Assembly: GCA_936440205.1 (NCBI GenBank)
Contig: OW387145.1
Location: forward strand, 15,809,396 to 15,873,395
DNA length: 64,000 nucleotides
Source of the DNA: Lepidonotus clava
Taxonomy: Eukaryota; Annelida; Polychaeta; Phyllodocida; Polynoidae
Direction: 5' to 3'
Shown: in pieces, positions 12,599 to 25,670 of the stretch
Layout: each line of letters begins with the position of its first letter
Position numbering within the stretch: the stretch's first letter is position 1
Notes under the pieces: model-generated
The model's database searches: none
Seen by the model: only the letters and a program-made list of their open reading frames with translations
What the model was told of the DNA's origin: nothing
Translations under genes and position numbers: made by a program

Positions 12599-13112
12599 GC
12601 TCAGCCACACTGTCCGACCCAACTCAACTGAACGGTCGAGTTGAGTTGAAGTTGGGCTCAATCCTTCAGGGTGGCATAGGAGTACGACTGGAGTAGTACG
12701 ATGTACATCTTGAGAACATTAAGATGTAAGACTGGATCGTCGGGTCTTAGGGGTGTGTGATACGTAGGTTTACCATATAGTCTTCTTGGGTCGCACCCAC
12801 TGGCCGAAATATCAACTGGCAGTATATCTCAAATGGGACATTAGACGATCGCTCACAAAGACATTTTTTCTCCCCACCCCGACCTCCTTAGCCTGTCCAT
12901 CGGACCCACGTGCACGCCGGGCGCCGCCTCGGGTTGGCGTCTTATGGACAAAGAGGGTTTTGTGTAGTGAGACCCTCAGTCAGGGGATGCCGGGATACCT
13001 GCGGCTAGCCACATCCGGTAGGGAAGCTGTCCGGGGTATATATGTCCAACCAGAGAGAGTTTATCTTTACTCTCTCTAATCCAACCCACCCATTCTTTCG
13101 GCGCCACCCTCG

Positions 13113-13245
13113 CACTGGCGATGATATATGAAATTTCGAGAGATGGGGGTTCCCTTCACATGTAAAATTTAGCACCAAAAAAGTCAAGATTTCTCCTATA
13201 AACCGCCCTCTCCTCACCCTTTTCAAAATCCTAGGTCCGCCAATA
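13113..13245. mobile_element. hAT-like MITE (CACTGGCGGATCC family), copy 1
   Basis: The left end CACTGGCG with a downstream AAATTTCGAGAGATGGGGG and the right end CCCTTTTCAAAATCCTAGG then TCCGCCAA are inverted relative to each other. They match the consensus GGCGGATCC...TTTTGAAAAGGGG seen in two other copies here. About 133 bp, no coding capacity, boundaries good to a few bases. Family assignment is from general knowledge of such ends in animal genomes. Confidence 0.55.
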
Positions 13246-13388
13246 TACCTGATATACCAATAAATATGATAATATGTATGTGTCTCCAAAAGTTAGTGAA
13301 GTGTACCGTAGTCCAATGAAGATAGATTTCAAGGATGGGGATGGATGGGGACAATAGAGCGATCAAATAAGGTGTGTGTGTGTTGGGA

Positions 13389-13404
13389 GGGGGGGGGGGG
13401 GGGG
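13389..13404 (+). repeat. G16 homopolymer next to (GT)n
   Basis: A short GT repeat at about 13372-13383 leads into 16 G after one A. Simple-sequence DNA. Confidence 0.85.
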
Positions 13405-14153
13405 CGTAAGTTCCCCTTGTCGTACCTCGGTTGCCATACTTCACTCGTGGGTAGGGATGGGGGTTAGATCTAAGGGACATGAACCTAGGGGAGACTGAAC
13501 GCTGGGGAGAAAAGGGTAAAAGTGCAAGAAAGGTGAGGTGGGAAGGGCGGGTGTGGCATCAAACTGTTCACGGGGCGGTAAGCATGTCCTCATGTGTCTA
13601 TAATTACTCCCTGCCCCCTTCTTTGCACGTGCGCCTCAAGGTGTCTCGTGGGTATATCTAACAGATGGCTGTATCTTTATTCAAGTAGTCCGTTGATAAT
13701 AGACTGTTAGTTAGGACTAATTAAGTTTTAGATTACTGGAGATCTGAAGAACACCTGGTAAAGTTGATTCACTATTATCTATGTTATAGCATTAGTAATT
13801 ACGAACATATAATCAAAAGTTATAAGACCATGTATTTAAGTCTCTGAATTATCTGAATTTGCCCATCCGTTGGACATTAACCGTAATTACTTTTTATTTT
13901 TTAGATTGGTTTATTATCCTGGCTTATCTTGGCCTAGACCAGTTTTCCGTCCAACTTACTTGTATTTTCAATTCTATTATATATTTTTTTTAATGGTGAA
14001 ATCTACATTGCTAAAGCGTGGATCTTATATAAGCAACCTTTTCACCTTCTCCCCTTTACCCTCCGATCCTCCTTCATTCCAAGTCCTTTGCACCCTATTT
14101 GAGAACTGGCCGAGTCACGTGACCCGCACCAGGACAGGTCGGCTCGGGTGTAA

Positions 14154-14166
14154 AGGTCAGGGGTCA
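14154..14166 (+). promoter_or_regulatory. DR1 nuclear-receptor site with extra half site
   Basis: AGGTCA-G-GGGTCA is a textbook direct repeat with one-base spacing, followed 12 bases later by another GGGGTCAAG half site. Receptors of the RXR/HNF4/COUP-TF type bind such sites. It lies in intron 1. Motif evidence only. Confidence 0.35.
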
Positions 14167-14589
14167 GAAGGCAGGGGTCAAGTAGGTGTCGTGGGTCAGT
14201 CGGCCGTCGGTCCCGCTAGGGGACGTGCTACGGTCGACTGGCCAAATCAGTCTGACCACGACCAACGTCCGGTATGTCCGTCAGAAAAGGGATCTAGTTT
14301 AACCCTGGACATACCTTGACCTTTACTCATGCCCCAACTATGTAATGTTTCAAACCTTCAAGTTGGTTGCTGTAGGTATACTAACTATGAAAGCTCAAGA
14401 CCTATAGTCCCCTTTCGCTTAACTTACTCTATTCATAATATGATCGCCTCATTTTCTTCGTAAAGAGAGCTTTTCTGGGCAAAAGCAGTTATACGAACTT
14501 AAAGAACTAAGAAGAAAAGTAGTTCGATCCTTATGTGGGAGCCCATCATGCGATAGCCTTGCATGGTCTGAACATGGAGAGTGACATCT

Positions 14590-14750
14590 CAGGGGCGGAT
14601 CCGGGAATTTGAAAAAGGGGGGCGTGCTTTAGCAAAAATTTGGCGCGCGTTCTCCAGACACAAGAATTTTAAGTTAAAAAATGTAATATCTGGGCCAAAA
14701 AAGGGAGGGGGCGTGTGTGCCCTGCACATAGCCCCCTAAATCCGCGCCTG
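14590..14750. mobile_element. hAT-like MITE (CAGGGGCGGATCC family), copy 2
   Basis: Starts CAGGGGCGGATCCGGGAATT with TTGAAAAAGGGGGGCG following, and ends GGGGGCGTG...CCCCCTAAATCCGCGCCTG, whose inverse begins CAGGCGCGGATTTAGG. Ten of the first 13 terminal bases match, and the subterminal G-rich/C-rich arms also pair. 161 bp, non-coding. The flanks share ATCT (ACATCT left, TATCTA right) but a clean 8-bp duplication is not visible. Confidence 0.65.
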
Positions 14751-16007
14751 TATCTAGTTCGTAGATAGGAAACACCTGATTTAGGCAGGCATATCAAAAC
14801 AGCTTTAATTATTCACAAATCAAAATGTGATAACAATAACAAACATTGTCTGGAGCAGTCACCTAAACTTCAACTAAAGGTGCGGTTATTGGTAAGTCAT
14901 CATAATCATGACATGGACACACACAAAGGCTCAAGACTCGACAAATCGGGTGTCCGGATGCACTGGTCAACCAAAGAAAGGTCATAGGCAACTCTATCTA
15001 AGGTGCTAGTTGCCCGGCGACAACGACGTTTTTTTTATGTGACTACAAATATTTTGAAAGGTGTAAAATTGAACTTTTCATTTTGAATACATTATTTTGA
15101 CTTGTCTGGGAATACACATGGAAATAAAAAATTTGACAAGATTTAGATTCTCGATTTCGTGATTGTAAGTGCATACTCTTGAAAATCCGTCATATTCATG
15201 TCAGAAACATCGCATATTCCCATAAATGATATCTCTCCCCTCGTATTTGAAATTATTACTGTAATCACTAAGGTGCTGCTGGCAAGAGGAAAGAATGCAA
15301 TTTAACTGGTCAAACAGGATTGCCTTGTATCATGTAATGATCTGAGGCATGAAGCTCTGGTTAGACATAGCTTTGTTTGATTCACCCAGGACTGAAAAAA
15401 AATCCACTGTGTATCTTATGATTTTGAACTTTAAGCTTGAATTAATTTTTACTTTTTTTAAATCTTTAACCGAGTTGATCAATATGGCGATGACATGGAT
15501 TCCAATAGGTAAAAAAAAGCTTGAATTTTACATTTGAGGTGAGATTCATCATGGAACTATGGTTTTGAGTTGTTTACATATGTCGTATTTTCAGTACTCA
15601 ACGTGGAAATTGTAGAAGATTCTTTCTTTTCCTTTTCAATTAAAAGAAAACTTGGAGCTAAATTGGAGCTAAACAGTCTGAGACACGTTTCCTCTAAATG
15701 ATATCATTGTTTTATAGCCTTCATAGCTGACGTTGCCAAATAATTCTTTACGCACAATGCATACTATAGGCCCATACTATTCAATGTCAGGGGAAATGTG
15801 CCGGCTTGAAATTTGCACGTATAATTGATAGTTCTGAAGTCTAAAATTAGTTTTGGTTAAGCGTGTTGTCGATTCCAGCTAATTAATAATAATTATGTCG
15901 ATGCCTTTGCTGTCTGCCACACCGGAGTGATATGTTGGATTTAATTTACAATACTATAACCTTTTAAAAAGTTGTCCTTGAGTATAATGTTAATGTTTTT
16001 ATTGCAG

Positions 16008-16090
16008 ACTTCCACCATAGCCTCCATCCCCTGGGTCTTGGTTCTCCCTACTACAGTGAGCTGATTTCCGGCGACACGGCTGCTGCCAAG
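16008..16090 (+). CDS. RNF38: RNF38/44-like gene, small internal exon 2
   Basis: An 83-bp exon between the acceptor TTTTTATTGCAG and the donor AAG|GTAAGC. Joined to the phase-1 exon ending at 3062 it reads DFHHSLHPLGLGSPYYSELI then SGDTAAAK with no stop, and leaves phase 0, exactly what the exon at 50856 needs. Two consensus splice sites plus agreement of phase on both sides make this a credible exon, though I know no homologous segment in vertebrate RNF38. It carries no recognisable domain. It may be used only in transcripts starting at the 5' promoter. Confidence 0.7.
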
Positions 16091-17810
16091 GTAAGCCAGT
16101 CTGAAACCTGCTTGTTACAAGCTTTTAGTCCCATCCGTTCATTTTTTTGGGGGGAAATTATATCCGAGCAAGAAATCAATTTTCAGGGCGTCGGTGATAA
16201 CGTCAAGTTCTAGTTTCTGCTGCATCGTAAAATACAAGCTTCGTATGATTGAGTCCAAAACTGAGTGTTTTGGGACTCAACTGAGATTAGTATGGGGTCT
16301 AACACCCCGATTTTTTTATTTTCAACTTTGGAACAAGGATATGTCGGCAGCTATTTTCAGTCACTTGTCATGCCTGCCGACACAGGATTCGGTCTTTGCC
16401 ACTGCAAATTGTATGGGAAGGCACTGAAGAGCAGAGGGCGGTCCGTTTGAAATTCTCCACTCGAAGTAACGTGCCTACTGACCTTCATGGTCAGTTGCCG
16501 CCCCCTGCCCTCCTTCATTCAGCCTCCCAGTCTAACCCCTCCTCTCCTCCCCTCCAGCCCAGAGCCCCTGACACCCTCCAAGGTCTCACACGACCAGTTA
16601 TTAGACCCTCTCGTGCCCATAGCGGACAATGATTGAAAATATGGGGTTTGGGTGGGGAGTGAGTTAGTTGCTCAGTGGGTGGCCATTAACTCACTGCTCA
16701 GGTATATAAAATTCTCTACTGTGGCAACAAGTGTTTAGACGTTTGTGTCGCTGTTCCTGTAACCTCTTTTTGTTTACCAATGAAGAAATAGACCATCACC
16801 TTGACACTAAGGGATATTGACAGATACAATCATTACCGTTTGTACCATTGGGAAGCGACCAGCCGACGGGCCGTGCCGTCTTCTTGGTGCAATGTGGTAA
16901 ACTTACTTACACATGTATGTACACGTGGTGTGACGTACCAAATCTCCCTTTTTAATTATGTTCCTGCTTACGAAGGGTCATCTTCTTAGCGCATTTTAGT
17001 ATACTTCCGAACACATGTATATGCATGTGATGTGATAAACCAATCTCCCCCGTGTTTAATGATATTCGTGCTTACTGAAATGCGGGCAATTAGTTCTCTA
17101 ATGGCAAGGTGGTGTCGATAAGAAACTCCAAGAATTGATAATTGCAATTCCAAGACTCCGCTCCACTTTCTGACATATAAAACGGACGCGTACCCTGGAT
17201 GTCAGGAAGTGCTAATGTGCAACCAAACTACTTGTGTCAAATGAAATAAATGAGTAAATGATATGTTGCAGCGTAGCTTTACCCATCATGTGTTCGTGGT
17301 TCAACATTTATCATAAATATAATTCCCTTATCTGGTCTAAAACTTGATGTCCCTGATTGCAATCCAGCATCCCGCCGTTATCGTTATCAGCACACTAGAA
17401 CTGCATAATACCGCCTCTGTGGTCCACCCAGGCGGATTACCCTTTGAAGTCACATTGTCTTGGGGGTTAACGCGAATAATAGGAACCTAAAAAAGACAGG
17501 AGAAACGGGACCTGGGGCTTGGGGATTTGAGAATGTAAAGGATTTGAGTGGGGAAGGCGGGCATGGGTCTTTGTGGTAAGATGAACAGGCCCCGAAATAG
17601 GCGACGGTGGGCGCGCCACCTGGCGGGTCCACATGGAGACATTACCTGCCCAGCCCGGCATACCTGGGACCTCGGTGCATTCTTGGCTCAGGCCCACACT
17701 ATACTACAACACGTGAAGGCTGAGCCACGGCCACCGGGGTAGCAGATTATTAACGTAGATATTGACGATTGGGTCGGAATATGATATTTTGCAGTAACAA
17801 AAGATAGATA

Positions 17811-17826
17811 CACGTGCACGTGCACA
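17811..17826. promoter_or_regulatory. Overlapping CACGTG E-boxes
   Basis: ACACGTGCACGTGCAC contains two overlapping CACGTG palindromes, the binding core of bHLH-zipper factors such as Myc/Max and USF. Intronic, motif evidence only. Confidence 0.3.
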
Positions 17827-19200
17827 AGAGCTCATTAGGGGGCTGATATTTGAGATTGGAAGATTTACGTATGAAGGTTGGGGGGGGGGGCGGGATCCAG
17901 CCTGTGACCCACAGGGTTGGGGGTGGGGGATGGGGATGAGGGGTGTCTCGCCTGTAGAATGAGGCACACCCTCTCTATCCAATAACCCCCACCCCCTCCC
18001 TCCACACACCAATATCCCCAGGGGCGCCCGCCCCCTCTCCCCCTCTCCCCACCTACACACACACACACCCTGCAGTCTGGGTCAGGGTAAGGTCAGGGTG
18101 TCAGGGCTCTCCACTCCGTCATCCCCTGCCTGACTGGGTGCCCGGAGGAGCAGGGTTTCTCCGGCCGTGGTAAATAGAGCCGGCTTTGTGTTTTTGTGTG
18201 TCTCTGGACATGGTGGAGATGGTGTGCAGGGGAGGGGGCCCTTTGGAGCTGGGTCGAAGCGGACACGGGCCCGCCGCCCTGCTGTCCCCATGGCTGTTTA
18301 CTCTCCGTCCTTGGCGGTAAAAACCGACTCCAGCATGTCTGATAGGCCGGTAGAACTATTCTCCAGCAGACTGTTCGGTTGAGGCCACCCCTTCGTGTAC
18401 CCGTCAGCAGCCTGCGCCAGCCTTGGTCAGTCTGCACTGCACACACTTGGGGTTGGAAATCACATTGTTTACTGATCATCCATCAGGGCTGTCAATGCTG
18501 TTTAATTAAGCCTGTCAACCAACGGGGCTGATTTTGTTATTATTATTTTCCAAAAATGTTGAGCCCTGCTTAAAAATCTTCGGCCAATGGCTGGTGGAGT
18601 TGTTCTAATTTCCCACGCCTTCTGGACTGTCAACAAGTTTCAATATGTTTGGTTTGTTAACACTTATCCTGATCAGGGACAATTGGTTCGGCCTCAGTCC
18701 GTTCCCTCCAGAGGTTTTGTTAGCCATGATTTTGTTTGATAAAGACACTGTTTGCCTACGACTATTGCACTCACACAAAAGAAAACCCATACAATTTTAC
18801 TTCTAATCATAAAGAATGGAAGCCATATTTTTTTATCGATATAAACCACACTGGAAATTATCATCGCCCAAAAAAGAATGGACTCAATATTCTCTCGACT
18901 AAGAACAGACTGGTAAAAATAATGATATTCTTCAATAGATGTTGCTTACAGTTTTGCCCTGGTTGGTGCATAGGTCTAGTCTTCTGGACATGAGCAACTA
19001 GTGATGCTATGTGAACTGGCATTGAGGGTCACTTGTCATTTCCCAACCTCTGCCCCCTTCCACCCACCCACCTAATTGCACCTCCCTTTGCTGGCCCGTG
19101 CCGACCCCCCACCTGGCGGGAGGGACCGATATTAGAGTGACAAGTCTCCATAATGTATGGCGTTTATCACCCGACTGCCTCAGGGCCTATGCTAAACGCA

Positions 19201-19213
19201 CCCCCCCCCCCCC
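19201..19213 (+). repeat. C13 homopolymer
   Basis: Thirteen C followed by C-rich sequence and then a G-rich patch (19245-19271). Confidence 0.85.
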
Positions 19214-22200
19214 TCACCTCCCCCGGGGCCATATTATGAGCTCGTGGGAGGGAGGGTTGGGAGGGGGGGGACCTCTGCCCCAGGGTTCCCCCAGCATATG
19301 GTGCATATGGCAGTGCCATGAGCTCTATACAGATAAGGATTTCAATAGCGATGGACCAGTAGTTAAAAATCTCTTGCCATGTGGTTCATAAATATACATG
19401 GGTATAGCTGAAAGCTTATATTGATTGCATTATGCAACAACCAAACCGCCTAGATATTGGACACATCAATTGATTTTTGCATGTAGGTGAACTTTATAAA
19501 ATCTTGATAACCTGGGCCTATATATTAATATAAAACAGTATGAATATGCTATTCGGTCAAGGCTGTACACTACTTCCCATTGTCGAATTACGACCAGTAA
19601 TACAGTAAGCCAAAAAAAAAGACACCTTCCCAGTCTCACGGCAGCGGGTATCTTGAAATTAGTAACACTTTCATGGCACGCAGAGGTCTTCTTCGAATGG
19701 TCTTGAAAATAATGTCATTGTCGTGATATATGATTTTTGCTCCTTTTATTGTGACATAGCGATAGTTAAGAGTTCTGGCTACATATCAATGTCATGACGG
19801 TATTTTATATGAAGTGTTGTACATTAATAGGACTCATGTTGTCATAACACTTTGAATATGCCATTGGAATTGTATTGTGGTAAATCTACAAGAACACAGG
19901 AAAAGTCGAACTAACAGGAGGTGACAGAAAACGTTTAGGTTTTTGAGTTGCTTCTTGTGTCCCAGATCTAGCTCTTACTGATTAATGTATTTTGATAAAC
20001 AACTATTGTATCATAAATCAAGTCGTCATGTGGACGATAAATTTTCATGACCCCTTTGTCAATTACAAAATCTATTTTCTGGTCGTCATTGACACACGGA
20101 CACGCCTGAGTTTATCTTACTTTCGAAACACACAAGAGCTATCTAGGCCTACTGCCAGAGTTCATGATGTTTACAATCTAAGTGCACAGGTTCTATCTGT
20201 TAGACTAAACACGAACTCACAGTTAGGAGATATACCGTTACCGCATAACAACTTCTTCATGTATCTATATATAGAAAAACTTTTATTTTGAAGTTATACA
20301 ACATGTTGATGTTTACGTAGTTTTTATTATACAGGGACGTCGGGGTATCTATTATGCCATTTTTGGAAAATGTTGAAGAGGGAGAGACATTGGGTCAGTC
20401 TGATTGCATGGCAGATAGCCTTTGCCAGGTATCGTCCAATGAATAGACAATGATATTAGGCCACAGTATTACGTGTCGCATCGCAAACCAGAGAAAAATA
20501 AATGTTTCACAGCCTGCACGTCTGCAACGTCCACTAGAAACTTTGACCAAGTGAACGTTCAGTGTTGTCCACTCGACTCAAGATCATATGAATAGTTGGA
20601 CAAAATTCAGCAAAGTCGCTGTTATTTAGACAAAAACAATAATATTTATTCCTTGGTAGGCTGCCAGACACTTAACTCCTCTGTTGTGTATTTCTAGCGC
20701 ATATATTCTGTGAATTTGTCGGGATTTCAAGTGTATATCTATTTGTTTCTTGAGTACACTGTGGTCACAGAACTGTCCTGGCCCACAAAATCATTGAAGG
20801 AGACGTGGGATTTGGCCCACCACTAAGAGGGTTAGAATATAGAGAAGGTTCGTCTTTATTCGTTTATTGAGAACATTTCAGAAAATTGAGACCTAGATAG
20901 GTAAACTACCACTGTGTATTTCGGAATTAGGCTTAGAACATAGGTAAATCATATATGTAAGATGAATTGAATTGATGAATAAAGAGTCTCATACTTCCGT
21001 GCTACGTGCTGGTTCTGGTAGAAGGAACAAAGCCATTTCTGCCGGTATAGGGAATAGCGATGGCAACGATGGGCAGGGGATGGGGAAAAATAAGGGCGAT
21101 AATATGATGAGATGGAGGATCTAATGATGGAGGATGCCTGCAGACGGCGCTGGGTGACGTCCTTCGTCTGACAGTTTGCTTGCAGCACGTAGACTTGTAG
21201 AGGCCTTGTCGTCAATGTCTACCTTTTCTTTTACTATATCAGATCAGAAATAGCATTGTGAGATACTTGGGTGGTACTACAGGATAAAATAATTCTTGCC
21301 CCGTTTGAAATTATTTGTACATGTTGATTCCTAATTCCTTAAATTCCATCCAGATGCCATGCAGTTGGACATCTGCTTACTATATATGTGTGCAGCACAC
21401 GTTGCAATAACCTAGGTACAAACGTATTCATCTGGATGTCACGTGGTGTTGACATGAGTTACATACCTGGGCAATAAGCGTCACATATTAAACCCAAGAC
21501 TACCCGACAATATCATTAAAAAGAACAAGAATTGGTGCAGTGCCAAGAACACGCCTAGAACCAAAGACCTCCTTTGATAATTTAAGTGATCTGAGTCATA
21601 GCCTTATTTGCCAACATTCCACCTGCTCAACCACGTGTTATGTTTTGTCTTTGTTTTGTCGGATGGGTTCTTGTAATTGGATAACATTTGTGCTCGATTG
21701 GAAGAACTATGGAAACCATTACCTGGATAAAGCATATACAGTAAACATAACATTCAAACTGCGGAGTTAGTCAGAAAAATGACATGTGCTGAGATCGGTC
21801 AACAGCGCAGTCTCCAGTGCGGGATCTTTGGCCAAATATTTACCAGTCTTAGCTCAGGCAGACAAGGTCCATCGCTTGTGTCCACAAGTATTAACCTCCA
21901 AGTTAATTAGATGTAAGCATGAATTGTTTTGATTATCCCTGTGATATCAAGTTTGGTAATCGCTGCTTGATTTCCCATGTAATCTACTGATAGTATCTTT
22001 AATAGCCCCTGAATAAACTGTAAAACATGATTTACTGGGCGTAACAGTTCTTTTATATTCATTTTACTAAACCTGTAGCGTGTATTTAATACCAATTGTA
22101 TACATACAAGAGGAAGGTTAACGTCCTTTATTTTCGAAAAAAAAGAAAGATTAGTTTAGAAATGAGATTTTAAAAAAATGTTCATGACCAGGGAAATTAT

Positions 22201-22842
22201 CTGATTGTGATGTTGTTTAGATGTAATGGCCTCATTTTCTGTATACAGATATGCCAATTGACCATTATGTTGGGAGACCACTTACAACATTGTGACTATC
22301 CTAAAAAGAACCCATGTAACTCGTGATATTTTGTCTGATTATGACCTTGATTGGGCTCTAATTAAACTTAGTTGTTTTTGAAAACTCAAACTAGGGTATA
22401 GGGTATAGTTTTCGGTGCTCATCTGTAGTCGTCCCCAAGACTGCCGGAGCATAAAGTTAAAACTGCGCTGACGGAGTTGGACTTTCTGTGTAGAGAAATA
22501 ATACAGTTGGGAGGAAGCTATTTGGGGACAAAGGTCAGTGAGATTTAGATATCTGTGGACACCAATGGAGCCCACTATAATAGAAACGAGTACTGTTCTG
22601 AGCTCAGTTTACGTAGATCTACTCGTAGCTCTACCACTACCTCGGAGCATCTAGCCCAGTCAGAATATTCAGAGAGTATTGATCCTTCGGTGTACATCTA
22701 ACAGTCATATTACGAAGCTAATAATACATTGTTACTGTTAGATATTTACGAATTCAGACCCCAGTGGACATTAGAAAAAGACATATGAAGCAAGAAGAAC
22801 TTATCACGTTCGTGAAGTGAAGTGTCTATTTCAAAGAATAAT

Positions 22843-22881
22843 GTTATCTTAAGATAACTGAAGATTATCTTAAGGATTAAC
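22843..22881. repeat. 16-bp perfect palindrome plus a degenerate second copy
   Basis: GTTATCTTAAGATAAC is perfectly self-complementary. Six bases later GATTATCTTAAGGATTAAC repeats the core TTATCTTAAG. This may be a small duplicated binding site; no factor assigned. Confidence 0.6.
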
Positions 22882-24490
22882 TGTCGTAAATGACTTACTG
22901 TTTTTAAACATGATAATGGCTTACAGCCACTCCTCGATTCATGATTTCCAACAAGAACTTTTTTTCTGTCAGGACCATTTTCTATAAAATATTCCAGGAG
23001 AAACACTTAGTTCGATATCTGATTTACAGATGCCATTTCAGCAGCATTTCAGGCGACACCAAGCTATCTCTGTTTTATAAATGCTATCTGGGACAAAGCC
23101 AGTTTAATTTCCCGAACATAGCCAGGTCCTCCAGTTGTTTTATCTTTGGCGGACGAGCCAAATCCAGTTGCTAGTAAATAAATTAGAGACAAGACTGTGC
23201 CAAGTCTAATACTGCAAGTTTTATCAATGATGGCCAAGCCCGTGACACGTCGAGGCCGGTGATGGCGGCCGTAGCGCCGGCTGGTGGCGGACTTATTGGC
23301 TTTCCTGACGGTCGGACGCTAATTACTCAACCAGCTTTAATTCTGGTGCGCCAAGGAAATGAAGGGGTTCCACGGGGACCGGGGCCCACCCCAGAACGCC
23401 CCGCGCCCCGCCAGTCCCCCGTCCACCCGCCGTCTTTTTACCCTCCCTCTGTCCTCTGTCCTTGTCTCCCGTCGTTTCTCCCGAGTCCACCAGGGGGAGC
23501 GCGGGCGGTAACGGGGTCAACGCGTATGGGGACCGCCGCCAGAAATAAAACATCGCAAAAATAATCCCCCCTCTCATCTGCCGCTGCCTAAGCCCAGGGC
23601 CGTAAATTCTTATTTGTAAACGGCCTTCCCCTGGCCACCGATGGGAATTGGAGTGATTGACGGTAGGGAGGCGTGGTCTGCATGAAGTGGGCGTGGTCGG
23701 GTTAGATGGAAGATTTACCCCAAGAGGGCAAAGGATGGCATAGAACGCTCATATAACAAGGGTATGAAACTCTTCTCTAATGCAAATAATACTTTACAGG
23801 AAACCCCAAAATACAGAGGTGTCACTTTTAGACAGGGCGACTCTCTAGTGGGGATAGTTCTATATCAGATTCTATTGTCCTTGAGACCTGGCACAAAGGA
23901 TGTAAAGAACCGTCTACTGCTACTTCAGTACGGTCTTTGTCTCTTTGTCTCCTTCTCAGTGTAAAGAAGTACACGTCCTCTTCTTGAGGTAGTCGCTGCA
24001 GCCTACTGCCGACAGAAGAGCTGCTCGGTTTAGTAACCCAGACCCTGCTGCCGCTTTGGCCTATTTCTATAATGGGTTTCCTATGCAGCACCTGGATAGT
24101 CTTGCATGGGAGGAATATTTTAACCATTCATATGAGCACTTCTGTTTGCAACTCTTCTCCATGGCACTCCGTGGGTTATGAAGACAGCATCAAAAGAAGG
24201 TAGCATCAAAAAGACCCCGATCCAGGGGCCGTGGTCGCTGCCTCTTTCTTTGCTGTGAAGGTGAGATCACTTTGGGGCTCAGGTATTGTCACTCCTAGTC
24301 CTACTCCCCTGGATCGGTGTTTTCTGGAAGAAAGAAACACGAAACACTATACATCTGGATATAATATTTAGGTTAAAAAAAAGAAGATTAACAGAGAAGA
24401 AGTAAATCAATGATTGGTGGACGTGGTAAAGTGTACCCCTTGAAGGTAGGGCCCGGCCCGGCACCACTTTGATTGTGTTCGGGGAGGGGC

Positions 24491-24507
24491 GGGGGGGGGG
24501 GGGGGGG
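24491..24507 (+). repeat. G17 homopolymer in a G-rich block
   Basis: Seventeen G within 24481-24513, which is almost all G; strong G-quadruplex potential on the + strand. Confidence 0.9.
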
Positions 24508-25328
24508 CGGGGGGTGACCACGCCCCAGCCCCCTGACGGAGCTGGCCGACCCCCGGATGGGGACGGGAAAAAGGCCTCAGATGGGTTGGCACGTGGGGGT
24601 GGGCGTGGTGGAGGGGTTTGATTTGGGGGAGAGGGGGGTCTGTAGCCGAATCCAGGCCGGTCGGACGGGGCTGGGGGCGATGCACGCCTGTTAGTGTTAG
24701 GGGAGAATGTCACGAGAGAACTGCATTTTCTGTAGAGGTAAAACCAAATAGTCTTAAATTCAGAGGTGGCCCCTGAATTTGACAGAGCATGGTTTTGACT
24801 TCAGTAAAAAGTGTTCCGGCAAGATATTTTTCTCAATCGATTCCTTGTCTCCAAACATCTATTGCCGTTTTCTGTCACGCAAAGTAACTTTTTATTCGAT
24901 AAGAAAGAGATGGCCGTCATTGTATTTGTGATGACAGACATCGTGAGGAGAAGCTTTATCAATAACGGGTTATACAGTGGAACATCACGTACAACATCAC
25001 GTACATTATGTTCATGTTCTTCCAGTATTTGGATAATCTTAGCGAGAAACGCGTCTGTTAATATTGAAATGCCGCCATTCAAAAACCTCCAACCTGTTCC
25101 AGTTTGGCTGATCTACTCCTGCCGATGCCTTTGAAAGTAGTCCTCTTGTAAAATAACGCAATTTGGCAGCAGGTGGCAATGCTGAGATCTCAAATACAGA
25201 CGGAAACTGGTGCCTGTGAAAGACGAGGCGGGCTGGTAATGTGCGGGCAGGTGGGGGCCTTGTCGAGGAGGGCTGCAACCCGGAGGGCGGGTCTGTAGTT
25301 CTCTGTTCTCTGAGTGGAACATTAAAGC

Positions 25329-25381
25329 GATTACATCTCAAAAGAATGTCAAAAAGATTACATCTGAAAAGAATGTCAAAA
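25329..25381 (+). repeat. Two-copy tandem repeat of about 27 bp
   Basis: GATTACATCTCAAAAGAATG then TCAAAAA is repeated once with one substitution and one missing base. Confidence 0.75.
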
Positions 25382-25646
25382 GTCCAGGACTAAGGCCATG
25401 TCCCTCACGGACCGGTGTGAGTTAAATAGGAGGCGAATGGGGCAAAAGGTGTGTATGGTGCTGGGAAAGATGCCGGGATTGATTAGTAGTAGAACTCACT
25501 AAAATATAATTCTAATAAGCGGTAATTTCTGACAATCGACGCCAGAGGCAAGCAAGAAAGTCGTTCACAGAGAAGCTTATGATAATGTTGGTTATTCATG
25601 AGAGGGTGAGAGACCCTGTCAGGGCTAGTCCATCTCTAAGCGGATG

Positions 25647-25670
25647 CACTAGCTGGAGAGTTAGCTAGTG
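25647..25670. repeat. Short hairpin CACTAGCT/AGCTAGTG
   Basis: Eight-base perfect arms separated by eight bases. Too short to assign to a family or RNA. Confidence 0.5.

Larger units (their letters stand above)
3063..16007 (+). other. Intron 1 of the RNF38/44-like gene (12.9 kb)
   Basis: Bounded by GTAAGG at 3063 and a pyrimidine-rich acceptor (TTTTTATTGCAG) ending at 16007. It holds a G-rich, purine-skewed patch (4200-4520), an inverted-repeat complex (5187-6344), a MITE with target duplication (7600-7816), a 28-bp tandem repeat (8069-8179), a C16 run (9995-10010), a LINE 3' end (12000-12598), a G16 run (13389-13404) and two hAT-like MITEs (13113-13245, 14590-14750). Between these, at 6350-7590, 8650-11980 and 14760-16000, I see only unremarkable AT-rich intron sequence. 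Confidence 0.65.

Noticed and set aside
12600-12665. Palindromic CAACTCAACT/AGTTGAGTTG, with a similar motif near 39650
   Set aside because: Too short and diverged to call a shared element; no terminal repeats or duplication visible.
17704-18479. Several overlapping - strand frames of 67 to 128 codons
   Set aside because: They lie in C/T-rich and (AC)n simple sequence. No frame has codon bias or a known motif.
19965-19990. CCAGATCTAGCTCTTACTG resembling miR-750
   Set aside because: No complementary star arm within hairpin range on either side.
24279-24713. 144-codon Pro/Arg-rich frame on the - strand
   Set aside because: It is the complement of a G-rich block with a G17 run; no coding features.
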